From positions 61,106 to 125,105 of the forward strand of contig CAIVQG010000069.1 in assembly GCA_903907985.1 (NCBI GenBank): 64,000 nucleotides of DNA. Direction: 5' to 3'. Of this stretch, positions 38,451 through 48,338 are shown one piece after another (positions within the stretch are counted from its first letter, which is position 1; each line of letters begins with the position of its first letter). The stretch is from an uncultured delta proteobacterium. GTDB taxonomy: Bacteria; Desulfobacterota; Syntrophia; Syntrophales; Smithellaceae. The translations under genes were made by a program, and so were the position numbers. The notes below the pieces were generated by a model, which made no database searches, had not been told where the DNA came from, and saw only the letters and a program-made list of their open reading frames with translations.

Positions 38451-39170
38451 TTAAGCCAACTCTATATCCCCTATTGCGCCCATGTCGTTGCCGTAGATGA
38501 TGATGATTCCCTTCACGCCAGGAATTTTTATTCCATAATCCAGGGCTGTTTTTATGTCATTTTTACTTTTAGCTCTATTGCCTATTGCGGAAGCAGCGGC
38601 GTCGGAAAGTGTTGCGGACTTAGAAATAACACAAACAGCATCGGCTTTCCCGAAGCTTAAAGATGGCCCCACTGTTGCCGATGAGGTACAAATACCTATC
38701 GGCGTTTCTTCTGGTTTTACAATAAGATTGAGTTTATAGCTTAAAGCAGATTCTCCGGCATAAATAGCGACGGTTAGTCTGTTTTTCGACCGAAGGAAGA
38801 TGTCCCCACCGTTTTCGATGATGAGATTTTCCGTTTGGCCTAGTAGTTCATAACCTACGAATTCCGCAACGGCACCGGCAATCGAAGCCATCGGTCCTAC
38901 CCCGCAAATTTTTGATTTAGTGAGCATATCGCGGATAATTGGTGGTGCTAAATCGTCATCGGGAAGAGGCAGAAGTGACATGCGAAATTCCAGATGATTT
39001 TTGATATATATTTCTAAAGAATTCCGATGTTTTAATAATGATTTTTGGGCTGACTCGGCCAGGTTGGTATCCGAACTAATAAATAAGTCGCTCTCGGCTA
39101 TTTTTACATTATATGACGTTAGCTTATCCTTATTAATTAACGATCTGTATGTTCTTTCTTCATATTTCAT
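38451..39170 (-). CDS. UPF0280 family protein (ApbE-like fold)
   Basis: A 239-residue protein of the UPF0280 family, related in fold to ApbE flavin transferases. Typical segments are CGVGPMASIAGAVAEFVG, NLIIENGGDIFLRS and the C-terminal TLSDAAASAIGNR, corresponding to the FAD and Mg-binding parts of ApbE, though the usual ApbE metal motif is altered. Members are common in methanogens and anaerobic deltaproteobacteria; the reaction is not established. It is the last gene after dnaE, 19 bases downstream, likely on the same message. Confidence 0.87.
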   Translation of the reverse strand: MKYEERTYRSLINKDKLTSYNVKIAESDLFISSDTNLAESAQKSLLKHRNSLEIYIKNHLEFRMSLLPLPDDDLAPPIIRDMLTKSKICGVGPMASIAGAVAEFVGYELLGQTENLIIENGGDIFLRSKNRLTVAIYAGESALSYKLNLIVKPEETPIGICTSSATVGPSLSFGKADAVCVISKSATLSDAAASAIGNRAKSKNDIKTALDYGIKIPGVKGIIIIYGNDMGAIGDIELA

Positions 39171-39189
39171 ATTAGCAATTTAAATCGCC

Positions 39190-42100
39190 TCAGCAGTACG
39201 TTGTGGCACCCTCCCCCAGTATACTATCTGCCTCATGCTTTAATCTGTCGTTAATATCCAAACGCAACTGCTCACCTAAATAAATAATTGTTTCACTTTT
39301 TCCATTAACAATATGAATATAACTATCGTATTTACCAGAATATTTTTTCATTGAATTGCAAAAGGAAATAATATCATCTGGTGAAATCTTTTTCGAATCG
39401 ACCATAAATCGAATTTGCTTATAAGGATTTTCCAGTGATTTGGCCAGAGAGATGACATCCTGAGCAATGATCTTCAGCGATTCGTCACCAACGTCAATAC
39501 TTCCCTGAACGACAATCGGTTCATCCGCATGGAGCAGGTCATAATATTTTTTATATGTATCCGCCCAGAAAATGATATTTACCGAACCCTGCAAATCTTC
39601 CAGAACGACATTACACATTATGTCTTTTCGCCTAGTAGGTCTTTCGTTAAGTGTGCTGATCACTCCGGCAATAGTAATAGTATCTTTATCTCGTCTTGTG
39701 CTCAAAGTACTGGAATCTGTGTTGGCAACCAACTTTAATTTGTCGGCAAACCCATGCAAAGGATGGCCGGTAATATAAAAACCAAGGGTTTCTTTCTCGA
39801 TGGAGAGGAGTTCCTTGCGATCCCATTCAGGAAGATTGGGAATCTGGTATGACCCAGCCCCATTTTCTTTTGCTGATCCGGAATTTTCCAAATCGTCGAA
39901 GAAACTTGATTGATTACTTTGCAATTCCTTCTGTTTGCGTTGAGCTTCTTCCATGGATTGGTCTAGGCATTCCATGAGTTGGCGGCGGTAATAACCAAGT
40001 GAATCAAAAGAACCGCACTTGATCAGACTTTCAATAACCCTTCTATTAACTTTGCGCAAATCAACACGGTTCAAAAAATCCATAAATGAGGAAAAATTTG
40101 CCTCCTGGCGCATGGCGATAATGGATTCTATCGCTGCCTCACCGACATTTTTCACGGCAGCCAGACCAAAACGAATATTCTCACCGGAAATACTAAAGTC
40201 TTTTTGTGATTCATTAATATCCGGCGGCAGAACATTAATTCCCATCTCTTTGCAGTTATTCATGTGCTTAATAATCTTGTCGCGGTTGTCTTTTTCCGAA
40301 GTGAGCAACGCGGCCATGAAAGCAACTGGATAATGCGCTTTTAGATAGGCAGTCTGATACGTGATGATGGAATATGCGGCACTATGAGACTTATTGAAGC
40401 CATACTCGGCAAATGTCTCCATTTGGTCCCAAATGGTTTTTGCCTTGTTTTCATTTATTTTTTGCTTTTTTGCGCCGTCGAGAAATTTGGGTTTTTCTTT
40501 TTCCATCGCCGAAACCTGCTTTTTGCCCATGACTTTACGAAGCGTGTCGGCTTGGGCCATCGTGTAGCCGCCAATAACATTGGCAATTTGCATGACCTGC
40601 TCCTGATACAGGATGATGCCGTAGGTTTCTTTCAGAATCGGCTCCAACTGAGGTAGTTCATAAGCGATTTGCTGTTTCCCATGTTTCCGGGCTATAAAAT
40701 CAGGAATCATTTTCATCGGGCCGGGGCGATATGCCGCAATTAAAGCAATGATATCTTCAATATGATCTGGTTTAAAATTTACCAGAAGGTCCTTCATGCC
40801 GGAACTTTCCAACTGGAAAACTCCGTCAGTTTCACCTTTCATCAACAGTTTATATGTTTCTTTATCATCAAGTGGCAAATCGTTGATGTCAATATCAATA
40901 TTATGGGATTCCTTGGTAAAATTGACGGCATTTTTAATCACCGTCAGTGTCTTAAGCCCTAGAAAATCAAATTTTGTTAGTCCGACTGCCTCAATATCTT
41001 TCATCGAGTATTGAGAAACAATATCATCTTTCGGTGCGAACAGAGGGACTCTTTCGACCAGTGGCGCATCGGAAATTACTACACCGGCGGCATGGATCGA
41101 TGAGTGGCGGTTGAGACCTTCCAGAACCATTGAAAGTGACAGCATTTTGTCAATTTGCGGATTCTTCTTGCGTTCCTCGGCAAACCGGGGCTCCATTTTA
41201 AAAGCATCTGCAAGTGTGATATTCAAAACATTCGGTACAAGCTTGGCAATACGATCTGCGTCACCATAAGGAATATTGAGTGCCCGTCCAACATCCCGGA
41301 TTACACCTTTGGCCATCATTTTCCCAAAAGTGCAAATTTGCGTGACTTTATCCTTGCCGTATTTCTCCGTTACGTATTTGATGATTTCACCGCGGCGTTC
41401 CTGACAAAAATCAATATCAATATCCGGCATGCTAATACGGTCCGGGTTTAGAAATCGTTCAAAAAAGAGCCCGTAACGAAGGGGATCAATATCGGTAATG
41501 CGGATGGCATAGGCCACAAGAGAACCCGCAGCGGAACCACGTCCTGGTCCTACGGGAACATCATTGTGCTTGGCATGTTTGATAAAATCCGAAACGATCA
41601 GGAAATAGCCGGAAAACCCCATTTTTTTAATAATTTCTAGCTCTGTATGCAGGCGCTTATTGTATTTTTCACGAACAGCAGCCTCGTCCTCTTTCTGGTA
41701 CTTCATAATAGTCGGCAGAAGTTTCTCCAGACCTTCCACCGCCTTACGCTGCAGATAATCTTCCAGAGTTTCCTCCGGATTCTTGACCTCAAATTTGGGT
41801 AAATAAAACTTACCGAATTCAAATGTCAGATTGCATCTCTCCGCGATGCTGACTGTATTGGCTATTGCATCCGGTGTTGCGGCAAAAAGAGCATGCATTT
41901 CCGCCGGGGATTTTACATAAAACTGATCCGATGTCATCGACATCCGGTCGTTGTCTTCAATGGTTTTCCCTGTCTGAATGCACAAAAGGATGTTGTGAGC
42001 CTCGGCATGGTCGGCATTGAGGTAATGGCAGTCGTTGGTGGCAATCAGCGGGATGGAGAGTTCTTTACTCAGCTCAATAAGTCCCTGATTGGCAATCTTC

Positions 42101-42657
42101 TGCTCGGGAATGCCGTTTTCCATGATTTCCAGATAGAAATTGTCCTCACCGAATATTTCCTGATATTCGCGGGCTGCTTTCCTTGCTTCGTCCATATTAC
42201 CCCGGACGATATGAGCGGCGATTTCACCGTGCAGACAGGCGCTGGACACGATCAGACCTTCGGAACATTGCTTAAGCAACTCTTTATCCACACGGGGACG
42301 GTAATAAAACCCTTCGATATGGGCAGCAGAGGTCAACTTCATTAAGTTCTTATAACCATGCATGTTTTTTACAAGGACAACTAAATGACGTGTGGCTTCA
42401 CCGATAGATGATGTTGTCTTATCAAAGCGACTGCGCGGTGCGACGTAGAGTTCGCAGCCAATGATGGGCTTAATACCGTTGGCATAAGCCTGTTTATAAA
42501 AATCTATTGCACCGAACATATTGCCGTGATCAGTAATGGCAATCGCCGGCATCGCAAATTCCTTGGCCTTTTTGAAGAGTTCATGAAGACGGATCATTCC
42601 GTCAAGAAGGCTATATTGAGTATGGACATGAAGATGAACAAAATCGGAATGTTTCAT
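39190..42657 (-). CDS. dnaE: DNA polymerase III alpha subunit
   Basis: The replicative polymerase catalytic subunit, 1155 residues, close to E. coli DnaE (1160). It has an N-terminal PHP domain (VHLHVHTQYSLLDGM), the polymerase active site with aspartates in PDIDIDFCQERRGEI, GPGRGSAAGSLVAY, the finger and thumb regions (YRPGPMKMIPDFIARKHG), a helix-hairpin-helix segment and an OB fold (TITIAGVISTLNERPTRR). No insertion or truncation is seen. A 14-base perfect inverted repeat lies between it and guaB upstream. Confidence 0.98.
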   Translation of the reverse strand: MKHSDFVHLHVHTQYSLLDGMIRLHELFKKAKEFAMPAIAITDHGNMFGAIDFYKQAYANGIKPIIGCELYVAPRSRFDKTTSSIGEATRHLVVLVKNMHGYKNLMKLTSAAHIEGFYYRPRVDKELLKQCSEGLIVSSACLHGEIAAHIVRGNMDEARKAAREYQEIFGEDNFYLEIMENGIPEQKIANQGLIELSKELSIPLIATNDCHYLNADHAEAHNILLCIQTGKTIEDNDRMSMTSDQFYVKSPAEMHALFAATPDAIANTVSIAERCNLTFEFGKFYLPKFEVKNPEETLEDYLQRKAVEGLEKLLPTIMKYQKEDEAAVREKYNKRLHTELEIIKKMGFSGYFLIVSDFIKHAKHNDVPVGPGRGSAAGSLVAYAIRITDIDPLRYGLFFERFLNPDRISMPDIDIDFCQERRGEIIKYVTEKYGKDKVTQICTFGKMMAKGVIRDVGRALNIPYGDADRIAKLVPNVLNITLADAFKMEPRFAEERKKNPQIDKMLSLSMVLEGLNRHSSIHAAGVVISDAPLVERVPLFAPKDDIVSQYSMKDIEAVGLTKFDFLGLKTLTVIKNAVNFTKESHNIDIDINDLPLDDKETYKLLMKGETDGVFQLESSGMKDLLVNFKPDHIEDIIALIAAYRPGPMKMIPDFIARKHGKQQIAYELPQLEPILKETYGIILYQEQVMQIANVIGGYTMAQADTLRKVMGKKQVSAMEKEKPKFLDGAKKQKINENKAKTIWDQMETFAEYGFNKSHSAAYSIITYQTAYLKAHYPVAFMAALLTSEKDNRDKIIKHMNNCKEMGINVLPPDINESQKDFSISGENIRFGLAAVKNVGEAAIESIIAMRQEANFSSFMDFLNRVDLRKVNRRVIESLIKCGSFDSLGYYRRQLMECLDQSMEEAQRKQKELQSNQSSFFDDLENSGSAKENGAGSYQIPNLPEWDRKELLSIEKETLGFYITGHPLHGFADKLKLVANTDSSTLSTRRDKDTITIAGVISTLNERPTRRKDIMCNVVLEDLQGSVNIIFWADTYKKYYDLLHADEPIVVQGSIDVGDESLKIIAQDVISLAKSLENPYKQIRFMVDSKKISPDDIISFCNSMKKYSGKYDSYIHIVNGKSETIIYLGEQLRLDINDRLKHEADSILGEGATTYC

Positions 42658-42727
42658 ATTTAGTTACACATCTTTAAGAGTAAAATGTTGGAGGCAGAAT
42701 AAAGAATTATTCTAAATAATCATCCTA

Positions 42728-42777
42728 TTCCTTACCGGCAATTTACACGGGGAAAGTGGTAACTTGCCGGTAAGGAA
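42728..42777. repeat. 14-bp perfect inverted repeat between guaB and dnaE
   Basis: TTCCTTACCGGCAA (42728-42741) and TTGCCGGTAAGGAA (42764-42777) are exact inverted copies separated by 22 bases. Neither direction has a T-run, so it is not a classical terminator. It may form a hairpin in the guaB-dnaE message or bind a dimeric regulator. Confidence 0.8.
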
Positions 42778-42793
42778 GATACATTATAACCAA

Positions 42794-44278
<1,485 letters not shown>

Positions 44279-44354
44279 TTATTGTTTGTGGTCGTTATGA
44301 AATAACCATTACATTTATAACCATTTCGTTGTGGCCCTTATGCCGGTTACAAAA

Positions 44355-44825
44355 TTACATGTTATAGTTATTGTTGAACATCGGCTCAATACAATATTTT
44401 TCATCGTTCAAACTGATAAAAAAACAATTTTCTTCCTGTTCAATGAACTGAGCCAATTGATAGTAACTGTTCCGGGAAAACCGGGCTTTGAATTTTCCGT
44501 TTTTCACCGTGCAATAGAGGACATTATCAATGCCCACATATAATGTGTTTAAATTTAATTTTTCTAGTGAATCATCAGTCAGCAAAATATCAATCTGATC
44601 TTTAGTGTCGCTTTCCTGTCTGGTCTTATAAACTGCCGTAACAACAAAAGCGGTATCTTCTACATCTAGATAACAGACCTCTTCACCTAATTCTATGAGG
44701 TATTTTCCACATGCGTCAATTTTGATATTTTCAAAAAAAACACTTAATATCTCTTTGCGGAACATATGCGCCCCGCGATAGTACCAAATTCCTTCTTTGT
44801 CAATTTTGATGTCACAATTATCCAT
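44355..44825 (-). CDS. DUF1285-like protein
   Basis: A 156-residue cytoplasmic-looking protein. Its beginning CDIKIDKEGIWYYRGAHMFRKEI and the following EVCYLDVEDTAFVVTAV resemble DUF1285, a small proteobacterial family with a beta-rich fold and no assigned reaction. No membrane or export signal is present. It starts 7 bases after dtd and ends 100 bases ahead of guaB, so it may share their transcript. The DUF assignment rests on motif similarity only. Confidence 0.65.
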   Translation of the reverse strand: MDNCDIKIDKEGIWYYRGAHMFRKEILSVFFENIKIDACGKYLIELGEEVCYLDVEDTAFVVTAVYKTRQESDTKDQIDILLTDDSLEKLNLNTLYVGIDNVLYCTVKNGKFKARFSRNSYYQLAQFIEQEENCFFISLNDEKYCIEPMFNNNYNM

Positions 44826-44832
44826 TTTTCCC

Positions 44833-45282
44833 TTAAAAACTCTTTTTACTGTCCATTAATATTGTTACTGGCCCGTTATTGACCAGTTCAATCTGCATCA
44901 TTTCCTGAAATTTCCCACAAGCCAGCTTTTTTACTTTTGCGGATCCTTCACTGACAAAATATTCATATAGTTCATTAGCCAGTACCGGATCTTCCGCCCG
45001 AAAAAATGAAGGCCGACGGCCTTTGGCACAATCCCCCAATAAAGTAAATTGTGAAACCACCATCATTTCACCGCTGACATCAAGCAAAGACAGATTCATC
45101 TTGCTTTGATCGTCCTCAAAGATACGTAGATTGATAGTTTTATCCAGAATATAATCAGCATCAGATTTTGAGTCTTCTTTTTCTATACCTAACAATACAA
45201 GTATCCCTTCGCTGATCGAGGAGATTTCTTTGTTGTTGATTTTGACGCTTGCCCTGCTGACTCTCTGAATTACGGCTCGCAT
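44833..45282 (-). CDS. dtd: D-aminoacyl-tRNA deacylase
   Basis: Dtd frees tRNAs charged with D-amino acids or glycine mistakes. The 149-residue protein begins MRAVIQRVSRASVKI and holds the family motifs SQFTLLGD and NNGPVTILMDS, whose cross-subunit Gly-cisPro pair gives the chiral selectivity. I use the ATG at 45282, since upstream in-frame codons would add unconserved residues. It is the first gene of the dtd-DUF1285-guaB-dnaE-UPF0280 run. Confidence 0.95.
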   Translation of the reverse strand: MRAVIQRVSRASVKINNKEISSISEGILVLLGIEKEDSKSDADYILDKTINLRIFEDDQSKMNLSLLDVSGEMMVVSQFTLLGDCAKGRRPSFFRAEDPVLANELYEYFVSEGSAKVKKLACGKFQEMMQIELVNNGPVTILMDSKKSF

Positions 45283-45308
45283 TGACGATCTCGCCTTAAA
45301 GTTCTTGT

Positions 45309-45337
45309 ATGTTAGCAACAAATTTCACTCTCTTCAA
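45309..45337 (-). promoter_or_regulatory. candidate promoter of the dtd unit
   Basis: On the minus strand TTGAAG (45337-45332) and TAACAT (45314-45309) are spaced 17 bases. Both boxes match the consensus at four positions. Confidence 0.35.
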
Positions 45338-45365
45338 GTCATTTCTCTGAAAATAAATTTATAGC

Positions 45366-45401
45366 GATTGTTTCAGGAATATATTGATTATTTAAACAAT
45401 C
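45366..45401. repeat. 8-bp inverted repeat in a divergent promoter region
   Basis: GATTGTTT (45366-45373) and AAACAATC (45394-45401) are perfect inverted copies 20 bases apart, between dtd (leftward) and the PilT-like gene (rightward). This could be an operator for one or both units. Confidence 0.4.
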
Positions 45402-45466
45402 TTTTCTACTTGACGCCGAAGAGCTTTTCTCCTATTCTCCGCAAAACAGACAAAGAGGCACCCTAT

Positions 45467-46738
45467 ATGAATAAACGTTTTACAGATTTGATTCTTGCCG
45501 CTATCAAGCAGAGAATTTCCGACCTCCACATTACCGGAGGATTTCCCTTGATTTTCCGTAGTGACGGCGTCATTCATTTCGATAAAAACGTCAAATGGTC
45601 ACATACTGACATTGATACTATGGTCAAGGAGATGTTGAGTGAACGCCAGTTACTGACTCTCCGGAAAAGGTGGTCTGTCGATTACGCCATTTCTTTCAAT
45701 CACGTCCGAGTGAGGATCAATGCCTTCTATACCACACGGGGCTTAAGCTTGGCCATACGCCTCCTCCCCGAGACGATCCCGGATGTTACTTCCCTTAACC
45801 TGCATCCCTCGCTCAATCAGATTCGTGATCTTAAGTCCGGACTGGTTCTTGTCTGCGGAAGCACGGGATCAGGCAAATCTACCACTGTTGCTGCTATTAT
45901 TGAAGAAATCAATCGAACCAGACCTGTGCATGTTATAACGATTGAAGACCCGATCGAATACCGTTTTAAGCCCAAAAAAGCCTTTATTGAACAGCGCGAA
46001 GTTGGCATTCATGTACCGTCATTTAACCAGGGGCTGCTGGATGTGCTGCGCGAAAACCCCGACGTGATTTTTGTCGGGGAATTAAGGGAACCGGATACGA
46101 TCCGTCTAACCCTCAATGCCGCTGAGTCCGGGCATCTTGTTTTCGGGACATTGCATGCCACTGATGCGGAAGATGCCATATACCGGATCAATAATTGTGT
46201 CTCCGGTGAAAACCAGGAGGTTATTCGCTACCAGTTTGCCTCAACGCTTTCCTGGCTGATCGTTCAACAACTGACCTTTGTTGAGAAGGCTGGTTTTCGC
46301 GTGCCGATGCTATCGATAACTCGCGGTTCTTCCTCCGTACGGAGCAGCATTCGAGAAAATAAACTGACCCAGCTGGAAACAACCATGCTCACCAGCAGGA
46401 ATGAAGGCATGTTTACTATGGATCTTTACAAGAAAGAGTTTATCAACAACCTGACTTCGTTTAATCATCCATATAAAAGTTTTGGCATGGGGGCTGATTC
46501 TTCCAAAGAAACAGATTACATTTCCTCGCTGATTGACCCCAATGCCGTTCAGGATGTTGTTTATACGGCCTCGGTTGATGATGCCTATAAGATTCCATCA
46601 GTGTCTCTTAAAGACGGTGATGGGTTGCCTTACGTAATCCTGGAAGATCATGATGACATGGAGCTTAAAGATATTATCGCCCAGTACGACCAATCGGATG
46701 ATGGCAAACCCAATCATAACGGCGAAAAATATAAATGA
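45467..46738 (+). CDS. PilT-like secretion/retraction ATPase with extended tail
   Basis: A 423-residue hexameric-type ATPase of the PilT/VirB11 superfamily. Walker A is CGSTGSGKSTT, followed by the Asp box (HVITIEDPIEYRF), Walker B region DVIFVGELREPDTI and His box GHLVFGTLHATDA. These match PilT, which retracts type IV pili. The region after about 300 (TSRNEGMFTMDLYKKEFINN) is recognisable, but about 70 acidic C-terminal residues are extra; PilT usually has 340-370. The ATG at 45467 has AGAGG upstream; a TTG at 45368 would add 33 residues. No pilus gene is nearby. Confidence 0.85.
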   Translation: MNKRFTDLILAAIKQRISDLHITGGFPLIFRSDGVIHFDKNVKWSHTDIDTMVKEMLSERQLLTLRKRWSVDYAISFNHVRVRINAFYTTRGLSLAIRLLPETIPDVTSLNLHPSLNQIRDLKSGLVLVCGSTGSGKSTTVAAIIEEINRTRPVHVITIEDPIEYRFKPKKAFIEQREVGIHVPSFNQGLLDVLRENPDVIFVGELREPDTIRLTLNAAESGHLVFGTLHATDAEDAIYRINNCVSGENQEVIRYQFASTLSWLIVQQLTFVEKAGFRVPMLSITRGSSSVRSSIRENKLTQLETTMLTSRNEGMFTMDLYKKEFINNLTSFNHPYKSFGMGADSSKETDYISSLIDPNAVQDVVYTASVDDAYKIPSVSLKDGDGLPYVILEDHDDMELKDIIAQYDQSDDGKPNHNGEKYK

Positions 46739-46739
46739 G

Positions 46740-48083
46740 ATGAGCAAAAACATTCTTTTGATCAACCCCTGGATTTACGATTTTGCTGCATACGATTTCT
46801 GGTTAAAACCTCTGGGACTTTTATATATCGGCTCTCTACTGCGCCGCAATAGTCATCAAATATCTTTTATTGACTGCCTTGATCCTTATCATCCCGCCAT
46901 GAAGACCATCGGTAAAAAACCTCAACGCCATGCCTATGGTGACGGCAAATTCTTCCGGCATGTTATAGTAAAACCGGAACCATTAAAAATGATGTCCAGA
47001 AATTACTGCCGCTATGGAATAACGCCGGATATTTTTCGTAACGATCTTAACTGTCATAAGGATGCCGACATTATTTTAATCACTTCACTGATGACCTACT
47101 GGTATCCCGGAGTTGTCGAGGCAATTAAAATAATTAAAGAGATTCTGCCCCATGCTCCCATTGTAATGGGAGGCAAATACGCTACTTTATGTTACGACCA
47201 TGCTGTCAACTACTCCGGGGCTGATTATGTAATTAGCGGAGGTGGGGAAAGACAAATTCTCCAACTGATGACAGATTTATTTAATGAACAGCCATCTTTC
47301 GAACCGGATAGTGATAATCTTGATACGCTCCCCTACCCTGCCTTTGATTTAATTGCTAAAATCGAACAGGTACCGCTTGCCACATCCCGAGGCTGTCCAT
47401 ATAGTTGCAGCTACTGCGCTTCGCATATTTTTAATGATAAATTCCGCCGGCGGGATCCGCTGAAAGTTGTTGATGAAATTGAATACTGGCTGATGAATTT
47501 CGGAGTAAAAAACTTTACTTTTTACGATGATGCCCTGCTGGTCGATCCTTCAGAGATGATTATACCATTGCTTAAGGAAGTGGAAAGGAGAAAATTATCC
47601 TGTAACTTCCATTGCCCTAACGGATTGCATTTGCGGGAAATAAACAAAGAGATAAGTCAGTTGCTGTATAATTCCTGTTTTAAAACTATCCGTTTCGGGT
47701 TCGAAACATCAGATTTTAAACAGCAAATGGAAACCGGCGGTAAAGTTAAAAACGAAGAGCTTAAGCGTGCTGTAAAGTTTCTCAAAAGTGCCGGTTATTC
47801 TACTGATGATATCGGAATATATTTGCTCTGCGGCTTACCCGGCCAAAAGGCTGCTGAAGTCAGGGATAGTATTGATTTTGTAAGGGAATGCGGCGCAAAA
47901 CCGGTATTGGCAGAATATTCACCGATTCCCGGCACAAAAATGTGGGATCAGGCAGTTGCTTTATCACCCTTTGACATTCAGGGAGAACCGCTATATCATA
48001 ATAACTCATTGCTCCCCTGCCGGAACAATGATTTTAGTGTTGCTGTTTATAATGAGTTAAAAACATCACTGCGGGAAAAATGA
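46740..48083 (+). CDS. B12-binding-type radical SAM protein
   Basis: A 447-residue radical SAM protein beginning MSKNILLINPWIYDFAAYD, with an N-terminal cobalamin-binding-like domain (KPLGLLYIGSLLRR, IVMGGKYATLC, VISGGGERQI), the cluster motif CPYSCSYC, then FYDDALLVDP and FGFETSDF in the SAM barrel. It starts 1 base after the PilT-like gene stops; a longer in-frame form from 46650 would overlap that gene by 89 bases and is unlikely. Substrate is unknown. A small membrane protein and an M16 peptidase pair follow. Confidence 0.87.
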   Translation: MSKNILLINPWIYDFAAYDFWLKPLGLLYIGSLLRRNSHQISFIDCLDPYHPAMKTIGKKPQRHAYGDGKFFRHVIVKPEPLKMMSRNYCRYGITPDIFRNDLNCHKDADIILITSLMTYWYPGVVEAIKIIKEILPHAPIVMGGKYATLCYDHAVNYSGADYVISGGGERQILQLMTDLFNEQPSFEPDSDNLDTLPYPAFDLIAKIEQVPLATSRGCPYSCSYCASHIFNDKFRRRDPLKVVDEIEYWLMNFGVKNFTFYDDALLVDPSEMIIPLLKEVERRKLSCNFHCPNGLHLREINKEISQLLYNSCFKTIRFGFETSDFKQQMETGGKVKNEELKRAVKFLKSAGYSTDDIGIYLLCGLPGQKAAEVRDSIDFVRECGAKPVLAEYSPIPGTKMWDQAVALSPFDIQGEPLYHNNSLLPCRNNDFSVAVYNELKTSLREK

Positions 48084-48098
48084 ATTCGGACAATAATA

Positions 48099-48338
48099 AT
48101 GACGATTCTAATCTGGATTAAAAATATTGCAGTTTTAATTCTTTCTTCGTTTTTCTTAATCATTGGAATCAATACATTGATTGGTTGCTATCGGTTAAAA
48201 AACCCCATAGAATTTGTCATGTACTTTTTTTCATCTTCTCTTCTAATTCTGGTCTGTGTCGCCGGTTTAATCTATTTATTCTTCCGGATATTTCCTCCAA
48301 AACAAAATAATGAGATAAATAATAATGATTCAGAATAA
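48099..48338 (+). CDS. small two-helix membrane protein, unknown
   Basis: A 79-residue protein with two hydrophobic segments (about 5-29 and 40-64) and a charged C-terminal tail rich in Asn. It has no recognisable family. Its coding density, and a 14-base overlap with the start of the M16 peptidase gene, support it being real. It may be an inner-membrane partner of the neighbouring peptidases; that is a guess. Ribosome site is weak. Confidence 0.6.
   Translation: MTILIWIKNIAVLILSSFFLIIGINTLIGCYRLKNPIEFVMYFFSSSLLILVCVAGLIYLFFRIFPPKQNNEINNNDSE

Noticed and set aside
42728..42777. The 14-bp inverted repeat as an intrinsic terminator of guaB.
   Set aside because: The loop is 22 bases and there is no T-run on either strand, so only a structural element is claimed.
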